NCBI RefSeq assembly: GCF_021365465.1
Contig: NZ_CP089932.1
Span: forward strand, 434,001-498,000
Length of the DNA: 64,000 nucleotides
Reading direction: 5' to 3'
Origin: Erwinia tracheiphila
Lineage (GTDB): Bacteria; Pseudomonadota; Gammaproteobacteria; Enterobacterales; Enterobacteriaceae
In this document: in pieces, positions 8,029 through 18,040 of the stretch
How the letters are laid out: each line of letters opens with the position of its first letter
Position numbering within the stretch: the first letter of the stretch is position 1
Made by a program: the position numbers and the translations under genes
Notes under the pieces: model-generated
The model's database searches: none
Told to the model about the DNA's origin: nothing
Seen by the model: the letters and a program-made list of their open reading frames with translations, nothing else

Positions 8029-9223
8029 AAATAACCCAGTGCAGCTGCCGATGTGGCGCGTGAACCATATCGAACCGTCACCGGAGATGCTGGCGCTACG
8101 CTCACGCGGTCCAATCCACCGCGTTCGTTTTCCATCGGGTCATGAAGGCTGGTGGGTCACCGGGTACAACGAAGCTAGGACTATCCTGACCGACGAGCGT
8201 TTTCGTCCAGCTGGCATGCCGCCCGCCGAATTCACACCGGACTCCGTGATTCTGGGCTCTCCCGGCTGGCTGGTTTCCCACGAAGGCGTCGAGCACAGCC
8301 GTCTGCGCGCCATTGTCGGACCGGCTTTCAGCCCTCGCCGCGTACAAATGCTGACGCAACAGATCGAAGTCATCGCCTTTCGTCTGTTTGACGAGATGGC
8401 GTCCAGCCCGCAGCCAGTAGACCTGCGCAAACACCTGTCATTCTCCCTTCCGGCGATGGTGATCTGCGCGTTGATGGGCGTGCCGTTCGAAGACCATACC
8501 TACTTCGCAAGACTCTCTGACGAGGCCATGACCCATCAGCACGAAACAGGTGCGCGCGACGACTCCCGCGTGGCATGGGAAGCACTCCGCGAGTACATCC
8601 GCAGAAATATGCATGCTAAACGGGAAACGTCCGACGACGATCTCCTCACAGATCTCATGACGGCGGTCGATCAGGGAAATGTCACTGAAGAAGAAGCTCT
8701 GGGGCTGGCGGCGGGCATGCTGGTGGCTGGCCATGAAAGCACTGTGGCGCAGATCGAATTCGGACTTCTGGCCTTTTTTGAACATCCCGCTCAACGTCAA
8801 CAGCTGATTGACGATCCGTCGATCGTGGATCAAGCCGTGGAAGAAATCCTGCGTATGTATCCCCCAGGCGCGGGCTGGGACGGTATCATGCGCTATCCGC
8901 GCACGGACGTGATGATTGCGGGCGTGCACATCCCGGCAGAAAGCAAAGTCCTGGTCGGCCTGCCAGCAACATCCTTCGACATGCGTCAATTCAAAAACCC
9001 CGAAGTGTTTGATATAAGACGAGAAAAAAAACCTCATCTCGCCTTTTCCCATGGACCGCACTACTGCGTCGGGGTAGCGCTGGCACGGCTGGAATTGCGC
9101 ATTGTGTTCGGCAATATTTTCCAGCGGTTCCCTCAGCTACGTCTGGCGGTTCCTTCTGACCAGCTCACGCTGCGCAAAGAAATCATCACGGGCGGATTCG
9201 AGAAGTTTCCCGTGTATCTGTAA
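8021..9223 (+). CDS. cyp112: Gibberellin cytochrome P450 CYP112 (GA12 to GA9, 20-oxidase)
   Basis: Soluble P450 of 400 residues. In characterised operons CYP112 removes C-20 by successive oxidation, turning GA12 into GA9. The I-helix motif is AGHEST, the ExxR motif EEILRMYPP, and the heme loop FSHGPHYCVG places the ligand at Cys349. ATG 8021 has GAGGGAA just upstream and lies inside the last codons of CYP115, which suggests coupled translation; an in-frame TTG at 8009 is less likely. A gap of about 80 bases follows before CYP114, the second-largest in the operon. Confidence 0.88.
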   Translation: MFENNPVQLPMWRVNHIEPSPEMLALRSRGPIHRVRFPSGHEGWWVTGYNEARTILTDERFRPAGMPPAEFTPDSVILGSPGWLVSHEGVEHSRLRAIVGPAFSPRRVQMLTQQIEVIAFRLFDEMASSPQPVDLRKHLSFSLPAMVICALMGVPFEDHTYFARLSDEAMTHQHETGARDDSRVAWEALREYIRRNMHAKRETSDDDLLTDLMTAVDQGNVTEEEALGLAAGMLVAGHESTVAQIEFGLLAFFEHPAQRQQLIDDPSIVDQAVEEILRMYPPGAGWDGIMRYPRTDVMIAGVHIPAESKVLVGLPATSFDMRQFKNPEVFDIRREKKPHLAFSHGPHYCVGVALARLELRIVFGNIFQRFPQLRLAVPSDQLTLRKEIITGGFEKFPVYL

Positions 9224-9306
9224 CGCCCAAAATTAAAGCCTTTTAGGCCGTTATTAATTTGTCCGGTTTCCCAGCATATGCCTACAGAAAAGGCGTGAGA
9301 TCACTT

Positions 9307-10608
9307 ATGAGCACTCAAGAGCATTCGACACCGTCTGCAACCGACTACCGGGATGCATTCGCTGCACTTGCAGCACCGGAAAACAACTCGAACCCCTATG
9401 AATACATGCGCTGGCTGCGCGAGCACGATCCTGTCCATCGTTCAGCCTCCGGAATTTTCCTGCTGAGTCGCCACGCCGATATTTACTGGGCGCTTAAAGC
9501 AACCGGAGACACCTTTCGCGGCCCATCAGCGGGTGATTTGGCCCGTCTTTTTCCTCGGGCGGCCATCAGCCGGTCGCTGAACCTGCTCGCCTCCACGCTG
9601 GCCATGAAGGAGCCGCCGACGCACACGCGCCTGCGTCGGCTCATTTCTCGCGACTTCACGGTGCGGCAGATCGACAGTCTGCGACCAAGCATCGTGCAAG
9701 TGACTCAGACGCGGCTGGGCAATATCGCCTCCTCGCTGGAAAAAGGCCACGTCGTCAACCTGCATGAGGTGTTCTCCGTCGTCTTGCCCATGCTGATTTT
9801 CGCAGAGCTGTTCGGCATGACGCAGGCGGATATTTTCGAACTTGCCGCCAGTATCCGTACCATTCTGGAGGGCCTCAACCCGCACGCCAGCGACGAACAG
9901 CTCGCAGCATCGGATGCGGCAAGTCTGGAGGTAGAGCGCTATTTCGAAGGGCTGATAGAGAAAAAGCGTCGCGAACCGCAGTCAGACTTGGTATCGGTAC
10001 TGGTATCCACGCATGACGATGACGACGACAAACTGTCGGACACAGAGCTAATCAGCATGTTGTGGGGCATACTGCTGGGCGGATTTGCCACCACTGCCGC
10101 GATGATCGATCACGCCATTCTCGACATGCTGGCGTTTCCTGAACAGCGCCGCTGGCTTGAGGGAGATGCGGCGTCGGTCAAAGCCTTTATCGAGGAAGTG
10201 CTGCGCTACGATGCCCCCGCCATGTTCAGTTCCATTCCGCGCATCGCGCAGTACGACATCACCATCGGCGACGTCACCATCCCCGAAGGGGCCGACGTAC
10301 GCGTACTCCTCGCCTCAGGCAACCGAGATCCGGCAGCCTTTCCCGATCCGGACCGCTTCGACCCGTCACGTTTTCACGGCACCGCGCCAGGTATGTCCAC
10401 CTACGGCCACGTCCTGCTGAGCTTCGGTCACGGTATTCATTTCTGCCTCGGTGCCCAGCTGGCCAGAGTGCAGTTAGCCGAGTGCCTGCCCGTCATCAAC
10501 GCAAGATTCCCACACCTTGTGCTGGCCGGAGATCCCGTGCGAGAACCTTCCGCTTTCCTGAGGACCTTCCGCTCTCTGCCGGTCCGCCTGGATACGTCAG
10601 GGAGATAA
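9307..10608 (+). CDS. cyp114: Gibberellin cytochrome P450 CYP114 (ring contraction)
   Basis: P450 of 433 residues. CYP114, helped by the neighbouring ferredoxin and SDR, converts ent-kaurenoic acid through the 7-beta-hydroxy acid to GA12-aldehyde. The I-helix reads [10 protein letters not shown], the ExxR motif [10 protein letters not shown], and the heme loop [10 protein letters not shown] has Cys380. I prefer ATG 9307 (MSTQEHS); in-frame TTG 9259 would add 16 residues unlike a P450 start. The ferredoxin gene begins two bases after the stop. Confidence 0.87.
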   Translation: MSTQEHSTPSATDYRDAFAALAAPENNSNPYEYMRWLREHDPVHRSASGIFLLSRHADIYWALKATGDTFRGPSAGDLARLFPRAAISRSLNLLASTLAMKEPPTHTRLRRLISRDFTVRQIDSLRPSIVQVTQTRLGNIASSLEKGHVVNLHEVFSVVLPMLIFAELFGMTQADIFELAASIRTILEGLNPHASDEQLAASDAASLEVERYFEGLIEKKRREPQSDLVSVLVSTHDDDDDKLSDTELISMLWGILLGGFATTAAMIDHAILDMLAFPEQRRWLEGDAASVKAFIEEVLRYDAPAMFSSIPRIAQYDITIGDVTIPEGADVRVLLASGNRDPAAFPDPDRFDPSRFHGTAPGMSTYGHVLLSFGHGIHFCLGAQLARVQLAECLPVINARFPHLVLAGDPVREPSAFLRTFRSLPVRLDTSGR

Positions 10609-10609
10609 T

Positions 10610-10879
10610 ATGAAATTGAAGGTCAACCCTGACTTATGCGGAACGACAGGACAGTGCGTGCTGACGCTGCCTGGCATGTTCCGGCAGCGTGATGAAGATG
10701 GCATCGCAGAAGCTTATACCGGCGAAGTGCCGGAAGAGCTACGCAAGAAGGTGTTGTTGGCAGCCAGCCAATGCCCGGTTGCGGCGATACATATCCTCGA
10801 CGACGACGAGACTGAACAGCCTCTCGGTATCCACGAGGAGGATATCATTGACGTACAAAGACAAGGAGTGCCCGATTGA
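10610..10879 (+). CDS. [3Fe-4S] ferredoxin of the gibberellin operon
   Basis: An 89-residue acidic ferredoxin with Cys10, Cys16 and Cys55 (SQCPVAAI). The position where a fourth cluster cysteine would sit is not a cysteine, so a [3Fe-4S] cluster is expected, as in other ferredoxins that feed bacterial P450s. It is thought to supply electrons to the operon P450s and is specifically needed with CYP114. The stop codon overlaps the TTG start of the SDR gene. No ferredoxin reductase is encoded in the operon, so a host enzyme must reduce it. Confidence 0.88.
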   Translation: MKLKVNPDLCGTTGQCVLTLPGMFRQRDEDGIAEAYTGEVPEELRKKVLLAASQCPVAAIHILDDDETEQPLGIHEEDIIDVQRQGVPD

Positions 10880-11712
10880 GTAAATTCAACGGTAAAACCG
10901 CAGTAGTCACCGGAGCCGGAGCGGGGATCGGAAAAGCCTGTGCGGCCGCGATCGCCAACGAAGGGGGGCATGTGGTGGTGGCGGACATCAACGGCGACAG
11001 CGCCGAGGCCTGGGCTGAGAACATCCGCGCCGCGGGCGGCGAAGCGATCGCCCTGTCCGTGGATATCTCGGATGAACGTAGCGTCGCTGCGCTGTTCACC
11101 CAGACAGAACATCACTTCGGCTGTGTCGATCTGTTGGTCAATAACGCCAGCGCCATGAATCTCACGCCACGCGATGTCAATATTCTGGAGGTGGATCTCG
11201 CCATCTGGGATCAGATTATCGCAACCAATCTTCGCGGCACGCTACTGTGCTGCCGTCAGGCTCTCCCTCACATGGTCGCCCGAGGAGGCGGTGCCATCAT
11301 CAATATGACTTCCTGTCAGGGGTTAAGCGGCGATACGACATTGACCTCCTACTCCGCATCGAAGGCCGGTATAAACATGCTAACCGCGTCACTGGCGACC
11401 CAGTACGGCCAGAGCGGCATACGCTGCAACGCTGTGGCACCGGGACTGATTATCACCGAACGTCTGGCTGCCAAGCTGAACGATACCATGCGACAGCACC
11501 TGATGCGGCACCAGTTACTGCCACGTACGGGTCTTCCGGAAGACGTTGCGGCACTGGTGGTTTTTCTCCTTTCCGATGACGCCGCATTCATCACCGGTCA
11601 GGTGATACGCGTCGACGGAGGTATGTTGTCACACGTACCGACCTACGCTGACGGGGGCAATATTCTCCGTCCCGCACCCGCCAGTCCAGGCCACGACCTT
11701 CCTCGTTCGTAA
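10876..11712 (+). CDS. Short-chain dehydrogenase/reductase of the gibberellin operon
   Basis: Classical SDR of 278 residues with the cofactor loop TGAGAGIG near residues 12-19, NNAS near residue 91 and the catalytic pair YSASK near residue 157. In this pathway the SDR acts at the GA12-aldehyde to GA12 oxidation step. The start is a TTG: the TTGA overlap with the ferredoxin stop, the AAGGAG at 10863-10868 and the family N-terminus (SKFNGKTAVVTG) all support it. CYP117 starts 13 bases downstream behind its own GGAGATG site. Confidence 0.87.
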   Translation: MSKFNGKTAVVTGAGAGIGKACAAAIANEGGHVVVADINGDSAEAWAENIRAAGGEAIALSVDISDERSVAALFTQTEHHFGCVDLLVNNASAMNLTPRDVNILEVDLAIWDQIIATNLRGTLLCCRQALPHMVARGGGAIINMTSCQGLSGDTTLTSYSASKAGINMLTASLATQYGQSGIRCNAVAPGLIITERLAAKLNDTMRQHLMRHQLLPRTGLPEDVAALVVFLLSDDAAFITGQVIRVDGGMLSHVPTYADGGNILRPAPASPGHDLPRS

Positions 11713-11725
11713 TGGAGATGACGAC

Positions 11726-13090
11726 ATGCTACTAAATCCGTTCAAACGCAGACCCCGTCCGGAACAGGGTATTCCAATGATGGCAGGCGCTTTTCCCGTG
11801 CTGGGGCATCTCCCCGCCATCGTACGCAATCTGCCCGGTCTGCTGCACCACGGAGAAAAGACCTGCGGCGACCATTTCTGGCTCGATTTCGGCCCTGCAG
11901 GGCACTTTGTGACCAGCACCCACCCGGACGTGTTCGCGCTGCTTAGAAACAAAGATGCTTCATCGACTCTGATTGAAGAAATGGCGAAAGATATGCTCGG
12001 CGGATCAGTAGTAGCGCAGGACGGCGTAATGCACCGGCATGCCCGCGACGCCATCAAGCCGACCTTTCTACCGAAGGGACTGACGCAGGCGGCTATCGGA
12101 GAAACCTTCGCTCCCCTCATCCTCCAGCGCATTCAACAGTGGTGTGCGCTGGAGGAAATCCCGATTCTGCGCGAATCGAGCGACCTGATGCTAACGCTGA
12201 TTTTCCGCCTGCTGGGTATCCCTTCGCGCGACCTTCCCCAATGGCATTGCCAATATCGAAAACTAATCCGGTTGCTTATCGCGCCCCCCATCAACCTGCC
12301 CGGCACGCCCCTACGGCGCGGGCGCACGGCGCGCGACTGGATTGACGGACAGCTGCGGGAATACATCCGGCATGCACGCGCACATCCTGATGAGCCAGGC
12401 CTGTTCTGCGCACTGGTGACATCGTTTGACCAGAACGAACAGCAGCAGCCCGACGATACGCTGATTGCCAACCTGCGCCTGCTGGTGCTGGCGGGCCATG
12501 ACACCACAGCATCGACGATGGCATGGATCACCATTGAACTGGCGCGTCGCCCCGACGTATGGGAGTCACTATGCGAGGAGGCGGAGAGACAAGGACAGAT
12601 CCCCACCCGGCACACCGACCTGGCGAAATATCCGGTCGCGGAGGCGATATTTCGGGAGACGGTGCGCCTGCATCCGCCCACCACGCTCTTGCCCAGACGC
12701 GCCGTGCAGGATCTCGATATCGCCGGTCGCCGCATCCGGGCTGGCACAAATTTGTGCATTCCACTTCTGCACCTGTCGCACTCTTCCCGGATGCACGAAC
12801 AGCCTGATGAATTCCGGCTGGAACGCTGGCTGAACAAGACGGAGTCGATCAAATCCATCGACGCGCTGCAGTTCGGTACAGGGCCTCATGTCTGCATCGG
12901 CTATCACCTGGCATGGCTGGAACTGATGCAGTTCAGCGTGGCGCTGGCGCTGACCTTGCGACGGGCAGGGCGGCGACCGCAACTCTTGAACGACCCCGAT
13001 CAGGGCACTCACTACTATCCGACTGCACATCCCTCGATGGGTATCCGCGTCGCTTTTTCGAAAGATGCGGGCCGGAGCCTATCGATATGA
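11726..13090 (+). CDS. cyp117: Gibberellin cytochrome P450 CYP117 (ent-kaurene oxidase)
   Basis: P450 of 454 residues. CYP117 oxidises ent-kaurene at C-19 to ent-kaurenoic acid, the first oxidative step. Motifs are clear: I-helix LAGHDTTAS, FRETVRLHPP for ExxR and heme loop FGTGPHVCIG with Cys390. The start ATG 11726 follows GGAGATGACGAC. The gap after the gene is the largest in the operon (about 110-135 bases, depending on the GGPS start) and holds no other gene that I can see. Confidence 0.88.
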   Translation: MLLNPFKRRPRPEQGIPMMAGAFPVLGHLPAIVRNLPGLLHHGEKTCGDHFWLDFGPAGHFVTSTHPDVFALLRNKDASSTLIEEMAKDMLGGSVVAQDGVMHRHARDAIKPTFLPKGLTQAAIGETFAPLILQRIQQWCALEEIPILRESSDLMLTLIFRLLGIPSRDLPQWHCQYRKLIRLLIAPPINLPGTPLRRGRTARDWIDGQLREYIRHARAHPDEPGLFCALVTSFDQNEQQQPDDTLIANLRLLVLAGHDTTASTMAWITIELARRPDVWESLCEEAERQGQIPTRHTDLAKYPVAEAIFRETVRLHPPTTLLPRRAVQDLDIAGRRIRAGTNLCIPLLHLSHSSRMHEQPDEFRLERWLNKTESIKSIDALQFGTGPHVCIGYHLAWLELMQFSVALALTLRRAGRRPQLLNDPDQGTHYYPTAHPSMGIRVAFSKDAGRSLSI

Positions 13091-13225
13091 TTCAGGGGCG
13101 GCTGAGTCACGATGACCGCCAACACATAGCGAGGGAAGCCTGCTATCGAGACGGCTATCCTGGGAAAATGAGTCGACAGTGTCCAGACGGACTGACCTAC
13201 GTTCTTGATTGATGACACGGAAACT

Positions 13226-14221
13226 ATGGGATCGAAGATGATGAATATCCTCACCAACAGGCACAAAGCCCTTAAGTCCGCACTCGGAGCCCCTGAAACT
13301 GGCACCCGCGGACGTCATTCCCTTCATACGCAGAACGTGAACGTATGGATAAAAACCAATACCAAGCGCATCGAACAGGCGCTGGCGCGACTGTTACCCG
13401 CAGCCAACGACGATGGCACCTGCCTGTCCGAGGCGATGCGTTATGCCACGCTGCAGGGAGGTAAGCGCACCCGCGCACTGCTGACCAAAGCGGTGGGTGC
13501 GCTGAACGACACGCCTGCGTCCCTTCTGGACGAGATCGGTGCCGCTATCGAAATGATGCACGCCTGCACGCTTGTTCATGATGATTTACCCGCAATGGAT
13601 GACGACGTACTGCGCCGGGGCCTGCCCACAGTACATGTGAAGTTCGACGAAGCGACGGCAATCCTGGTCGGGGATGCATTGCAGGCCCACGCCTTTCTTA
13701 CTCTGACGCAGCTGGCGATCCCCGCCGAAAACCGCATCGCGCTAATTCAGGAGCTGGCACGCGCCGTTTCCACCGAGGGAGCCGCAGGCGGTCAGGCAAT
13801 AGATTTGGCAATCGTCGGCAAAAGCGTGCCGCTGGAACACATCATAAAAATGCACGCTATGAAAAGCGGCGCGCTGGTTCGCGCGTCGGTACGCATGGGT
13901 GCGTTCTGCACGGTAATCGACGACACCGAACACCGCGAACTTTACGACGCGCTGGACCGCTACAGCGCTGCCATCGGCCTGGCGTTACAGATCACTGACG
14001 ACATTCTCGATGCCACCGCAGACACCGCCACACTGGGGAAAACTGCAGGCAAAGACGCAGCGGCGCAGAAACCCACCTGCGCATCCCTGATGGGGATAAA
14101 CGCCGCTCGCTCGCTGGCTTCAGATTTGTTTCACGAAGCCGAAACGGCGATTGCGCCGCTGGGGCCGCGTGCCGAAAAACTGGCGCTGCTGATCGCACTG
14201 GTAGCCAAACAACTGTCCTGA
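13226..14221 (+). CDS. ggps: Geranylgeranyl diphosphate synthase (GGPS)
   Basis: Trans-isoprenyl diphosphate synthase supplying GGPP to the diterpene cyclases. The first Asp-rich motif is DDLPAMDDD, the second TDDILD, and QGGKRTR with the chain-start lysine region lies between residues 70 and 80. The N-terminus is about 35 residues longer than in FPP synthases of the IspA type. ATG 13226, TTG 13205 and ATG 13238 are all in frame and the ribosome site does not decide between them. It lies 51 bases before CPS. A dedicated GGPS frees the pathway from host FPP pools. Confidence 0.87.
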   Translation: MGSKMMNILTNRHKALKSALGAPETGTRGRHSLHTQNVNVWIKTNTKRIEQALARLLPAANDDGTCLSEAMRYATLQGGKRTRALLTKAVGALNDTPASLLDEIGAAIEMMHACTLVHDDLPAMDDDVLRRGLPTVHVKFDEATAILVGDALQAHAFLTLTQLAIPAENRIALIQELARAVSTEGAAGGQAIDLAIVGKSVPLEHIIKMHAMKSGALVRASVRMGAFCTVIDDTEHRELYDALDRYSAAIGLALQITDDILDATADTATLGKTAGKDAAAQKPTCASLMGINAARSLASDLFHEAETAIAPLGPRAEKLALLIALVAKQLS

Positions 14222-14272
14222 TTTCCGGAACATGCTCGTCGTTGACGGGTGGCCCAGGAAGGAGAACTGAAC

Positions 14273-15844
14273 ATGCACGCTTTAGCTGAAAATATCCTGA
14301 CCGAACTGAACACGCTGCTCTCCGACATGGACGACGGCGGCTACGTCGGCCCCTCGGTGTACGACACCGCGCAGCTGTTACGCTTTCATCCCAACCCCCC
14401 CGACCGAGCTGGCATATATCGCTGGCTAATTAAACAACAGCACGAGGACGGCGGATGGGGCAGCCCGGATTTTCCGCTGCATCGTCAGGTGCCGACTGTA
14501 GCGGCGATACTGGCACTGCATGAGGCACAGCCTCAGCCAGAGGGTGCCGCCGCTGCCCTCGCCGCCGCCGCCGTCTACCTGGCTCAGGAGAGGGATCTAT
14601 ATGCCGATACAATTCCGGACGACGCGCCTATCGGCGCTGAACTGATCCTGCCGCAGTTATGTCGTCAGGCGGCCGCACTTTTTCCCCATCTCGCCTACCC
14701 ACGCTATGGCGCGCTCTATGAGGCGGAAGCCGCACGGCTGGGGAAAGTGGAATCGCTAACGGCAGTGCCGTCCGGACATCCTCTGCTTCACTCCTGGGAA
14801 TCCTGGGGACGGTCTTCGACCGAGGTCACACCCGACGTATTCGGCAGCATCGGCATCAGCCCATCCGCGACCGCCGTCTGGCTGGGACGCGCCTGTGCCG
14901 AAAACCCGGCCTGTCTTCCCGAACACGCCACGCGCTATCTACACAATGCCTCGCGCGCGACCGGCGTCGGCATTGATGGCGTGGTGCCGAACGTCTGGCC
15001 CATCGACGTTTTCGAACCGTGCTGGTCGCTGTACTCGCTTCACCTCGCGGGCCTGTTTTCTCATCCCGGGCTATCAACCGTGGTGCAAAACATCGCTACC
15101 AACATCCAGGCAATCCTTACCCCGCTCGGGCTTGGGCCAGCACTATCCTTTGCGTCGGATGCTGACGATACCGCTATCGCTGCAGCGGTCGTACAGCTTT
15201 CAGGTCACTCGCTCACTTGCTATCCATTGCACCAGTTCGAAAAAGGCGACCTGTTCGTGACGTTTCCCGGCGAACGCAATCCGTCGCTTTCGACGACGAT
15301 CCATGCCGTGCACGCACTGAGTCTGCTCGGCACAACCGCGCCCGACGCACGGGCCTATATAGAGAACAGCAAAAGCGCCGATGGCGTATGGAAAAACGAA
15401 AAGTGGCACGCCTCCTGGCTGTACCCTACGTCACACGCCGTCGCCGCACTGGCACACGGCATGCCGTCGTGGCGGGATAATGATGTGCTGTACAAAATTC
15501 TGGAGGCGCAACACCTGTCGGGCGGCTGGGGTGCCGGGGCCGCACCGACGCAGGAAGAAACCGCTTATGCACTCTTCGCGCTGCACGTCATGAACGACAG
15601 GGTAAACGCCCCCCTACGAGAGAAGCTGGTGTCGGCAGTCGCACGGGCGCGGGAGTGGCTGCTGGTGCGCTATCAGTCGAACCAGCTTCCCATCACGCCG
15701 CTGTGGATCGGTAAAGAGCTGTACTGCCCGCAGCGCGTGGTGCGGGTCACTGAACTGACCGGACTCTGGCTGGCGCTGAACTGGAACCCCTCCCACTCTG
15801 ACGTCAGTGACACACGAACAGAAACGCCGGGAGAACGAATATGA
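14273..15844 (+). CDS. cps: ent-Copalyl diphosphate synthase (CPS)
   Basis: Class II diterpene cyclase of 523 residues that protonates GGPP to ent-copalyl diphosphate. The catalytic DxDD motif is D296-A-D-D (ASDADDTA), and a QEDGGWGS repeat-like motif near residue 60 is typical of beta-gamma domain cyclases. No DDxxD is present, as expected for a monofunctional enzyme. The start is fixed by GAAGGAGAACTGAAC before ATG 14273; an upstream in-frame GTG at 14249 would swallow that site. Its stop overlaps the KS start (ATGA, 15841-15844). Confidence 0.9.
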   Translation: MHALAENILTELNTLLSDMDDGGYVGPSVYDTAQLLRFHPNPPDRAGIYRWLIKQQHEDGGWGSPDFPLHRQVPTVAAILALHEAQPQPEGAAAALAAAAVYLAQERDLYADTIPDDAPIGAELILPQLCRQAAALFPHLAYPRYGALYEAEAARLGKVESLTAVPSGHPLLHSWESWGRSSTEVTPDVFGSIGISPSATAVWLGRACAENPACLPEHATRYLHNASRATGVGIDGVVPNVWPIDVFEPCWSLYSLHLAGLFSHPGLSTVVQNIATNIQAILTPLGLGPALSFASDADDTAIAAAVVQLSGHSLTCYPLHQFEKGDLFVTFPGERNPSLSTTIHAVHALSLLGTTAPDARAYIENSKSADGVWKNEKWHASWLYPTSHAVAALAHGMPSWRDNDVLYKILEAQHLSGGWGAGAAPTQEETAYALFALHVMNDRVNAPLREKLVSAVARAREWLLVRYQSNQLPITPLWIGKELYCPQRVVRVTELTGLWLALNWNPSHSDVSDTRTETPGERI

Positions 15845-16791
15845 CCTCGCACGATGACGCCTGCCAGCAGGTGAAAGTTTGGGGTGAGACGCTGTTCGGC
15901 TTTCTTGACGAACATGCGGTGGAGGCCGTCCGGGGAGGACAGTTTATTCTCCGCCATATTCGGCCCGAACTGGCCGCAATTAGCGCGCGTACCGGACGCG
16001 ATCCAGACGACGAAGCGCGAGAGCTTGCGTTCTATCAAGAGATGGCTCTGCTATTCTGGATTGATGACTGTCACGATCGCGGCGTGATGTCACCCGACGA
16101 CTATGCCGTCGTCGAAGGTATCCTCGTCGGCCGGATGCCGGACGCACCTACACCGTCCGTAGGCTGTTCCTTCCTGCGCCATCGTCTGGCACAACTGGCC
16201 AGCCATAAACACGATTATTCGCAGCTGCTGGCTGACACTCAGGCGTACAGCACGGCGTTGCGTAACGGCAAGCGCCTCGCGAGCGACCCAGATCGCTGGT
16301 CCTATTCCGAGCATCTCCGAAACGGCGTCGATTCCATCGGCTACCAAAATGTGTTTGGGTGCCTGTCGCTGCTGTGGGGACTGGATATGCCCCGCTGGCG
16401 GACCGAACCAGCCTTTCAGAACGCCCTGAGCTTTCTCTGCGCCATCGGCCGACTGCAGAACGATCTGCATGGTCTCGCCAATGATCGCACCTTGGGCGAA
16501 GCCGATAATCTGGCGGTACAGCTCGAGCGCCGCTATCCCACGCTGGACGCTGTCGAGTTTCTCCAGACCGAGATCACTGGCTACGAAAGGATGCTGAGGC
16601 CGCTATTGGAGACGGCGAATTTCGATCCTGTCTGGGTACGACTGATGGAAACCATGCTAACGGTTAGTGATCAATATTACGCAACATCGACCCTGCGCTA
16701 CCGGATTGATGACACAGCAACGACCGCCCCCTCATGCGATACGCGCCACGCATCAGGGGCAGTAACAGGGAGTGGGAATGAAACCGAGTGA
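15841..16791 (+). CDS. ks: ent-Kaurene synthase (KS)
   Basis: Class I terpene synthase of 316 residues that ionises ent-copalyl diphosphate and cyclises it to ent-kaurene. The metal-binding aspartates read FWIDDCHDR (D75, D76, D79) and the second metal motif is [14 protein letters not shown]. The single alpha-domain length is that of bacterial KS. The ATGA overlap with CPS at its start and the 14-base overlap with the isomerase gene at its end indicate translational coupling through the whole distal part of the operon. Confidence 0.9.
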   Translation: MTSHDDACQQVKVWGETLFGFLDEHAVEAVRGGQFILRHIRPELAAISARTGRDPDDEARELAFYQEMALLFWIDDCHDRGVMSPDDYAVVEGILVGRMPDAPTPSVGCSFLRHRLAQLASHKHDYSQLLADTQAYSTALRNGKRLASDPDRWSYSEHLRNGVDSIGYQNVFGCLSLLWGLDMPRWRTEPAFQNALSFLCAIGRLQNDLHGLANDRTLGEADNLAVQLERRYPTLDAVEFLQTEITGYERMLRPLLETANFDPVWVRLMETMLTVSDQYYATSTLRYRIDDTATTAPSCDTRHASGAVTGSGNETE

Positions 16792-17827
16792 TACTCTAAG
16801 TCAACGCAAGGACGACCACCTGGATATCGTCCTGAGGCAGAAGACAACCTCGCACACCACCGCAGGCTGGGATTTCGTACAGTTTGAACACTGCGCACTG
16901 CCGGAACTGAATCTCGAGGAGATCGATCTGAGCAGCGCTTTGCTGGGTATTGAATTACGAGCGCCTCTGCTGATCAGCTCCATGACCGGAGGAGCTAAAC
17001 GCGCCGAGGCTATCAACCGCCATCTGGCGGAAGCAGCGCAGTCGTTACGTATCGCCATGGGCGTCGGTTCACAGCGAGTGAGCCTGCGGACCGACCACCG
17101 TCAGGGGCTGACGCGAGAATTGCGCCGTATAGCGCCAGATGTCCCGTTACTCGCCAATATCGGCGCAGCTCAACTGCTGGAATCTGATGGGCTAACGCTC
17201 GCTCGCCGCGCGGTGGAAACGCTGGAAGCCAACGGCCTCATCATCCACCTCAATCCCTTGCAGGAGGCTGTCCAACCGGAGGGAGATCGTGACTGGCGCG
17301 GGGTACTGGGTTGCATTGCACGTGCGGCGGTCCACATCGGCGTCCCGGTGATGGTGAAAGAAGTCGGGACTGGCCTTTCCGCGCAGGTAGCACGAATGCT
17401 GGTCGATGCCGGCGTACAGGCCATCGATATTGCGGGCGCTGGCGGCACCCACTGGGCAGCAGTGGAAGCAGAACGCTCGCGCCACCCCGCCGACTGCGCG
17501 GTGGCCATGGCGTTTGCCGACTGGGGCATCCCTGGCGCCACCGCGTTACAACAGGTTCGGCAGGCGTTGCCGGAGACGACGATCGTCGCTTCCGGGGGCG
17601 TTCACAACGGCGTGAGTGCGGCGAAAGCCATTCGGCTGGGCGCCGATATCGTGGGTCAGGCGGCGGGCGTTCTTCAGGCCGCCACCCGGTCAACCGAGGC
17701 GGTGATCGAACATTTCAACATCCTCATTCGCCAGCTCAGAATCGCCTGTTTCTGCACGGGATCGTGTAACCTCGCGGCGCTGCGACAGGCTCGGCTGTTG
17801 CCTCCTCCCGGCATTATCCCCGTGTAA
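16778..17827 (+). CDS. idi: Type 2 isopentenyl diphosphate isomerase
   Basis: FMN-dependent IPP/DMAPP isomerase of 349 residues. Signatures include RKDDHLDI at the N-terminus, [27 protein letters not shown] and the FMN-binding AGAGGTHW. It is carried only by some gibberellin operons and would balance IPP and DMAPP for the GGPP synthase. ATG 16778 is preferred over GTG 16772 because AGGGAG lies about 6 bases upstream. It is the last gene of the operon; the next 37 bases lead straight into an IS6 remnant, and no terminator hairpin was found between. Confidence 0.88.
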   Translation: MKPSDTLSQRKDDHLDIVLRQKTTSHTTAGWDFVQFEHCALPELNLEEIDLSSALLGIELRAPLLISSMTGGAKRAEAINRHLAEAAQSLRIAMGVGSQRVSLRTDHRQGLTRELRRIAPDVPLLANIGAAQLLESDGLTLARRAVETLEANGLIIHLNPLQEAVQPEGDRDWRGVLGCIARAAVHIGVPVMVKEVGTGLSAQVARMLVDAGVQAIDIAGAGGTHWAAVEAERSRHPADCAVAMAFADWGIPGATALQQVRQALPETTIVASGGVHNGVSAAKAIRLGADIVGQAAGVLQAATRSTEAVIEHFNILIRQLRIACFCTGSCNLAALRQARLLPPPGIIPV

Positions 17828-17864
17828 CGCCGAATTCAAGACAGCTCCTTCAGGGAGAAACCAG

Positions 17865-18040
17865 GGCACAGTTGCAAAGATCGCTGTGCTGATAAACTTT
17901 GCTGATATTTTCATCAGTAGCACTACCCATGACCGTATTAAAAGGCCGACATTTCAGTCGTGACATTATTCTGTGGGCGGTACGCTGGTACTGCAAATAC
18001 CGTGAACGACAGGAGATGCTGGCTGAACGTGGCGTGAATG
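17865..18040 (+). mobile_element. IS6-family (IS26-like) 5' remnant
   Basis: Starts with an end like that of IS26 (GGCACAGTTGCAAAG) at 17865. A transposase start at 17929 reads MTVLKGRHFSRDIILWAVRW and continues to QEMLAERGVN, lacking a few codons after CKY. At 18040 it runs directly into an IS91-type remnant, so all of the catalytic domain is gone. Confidence 0.75.
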
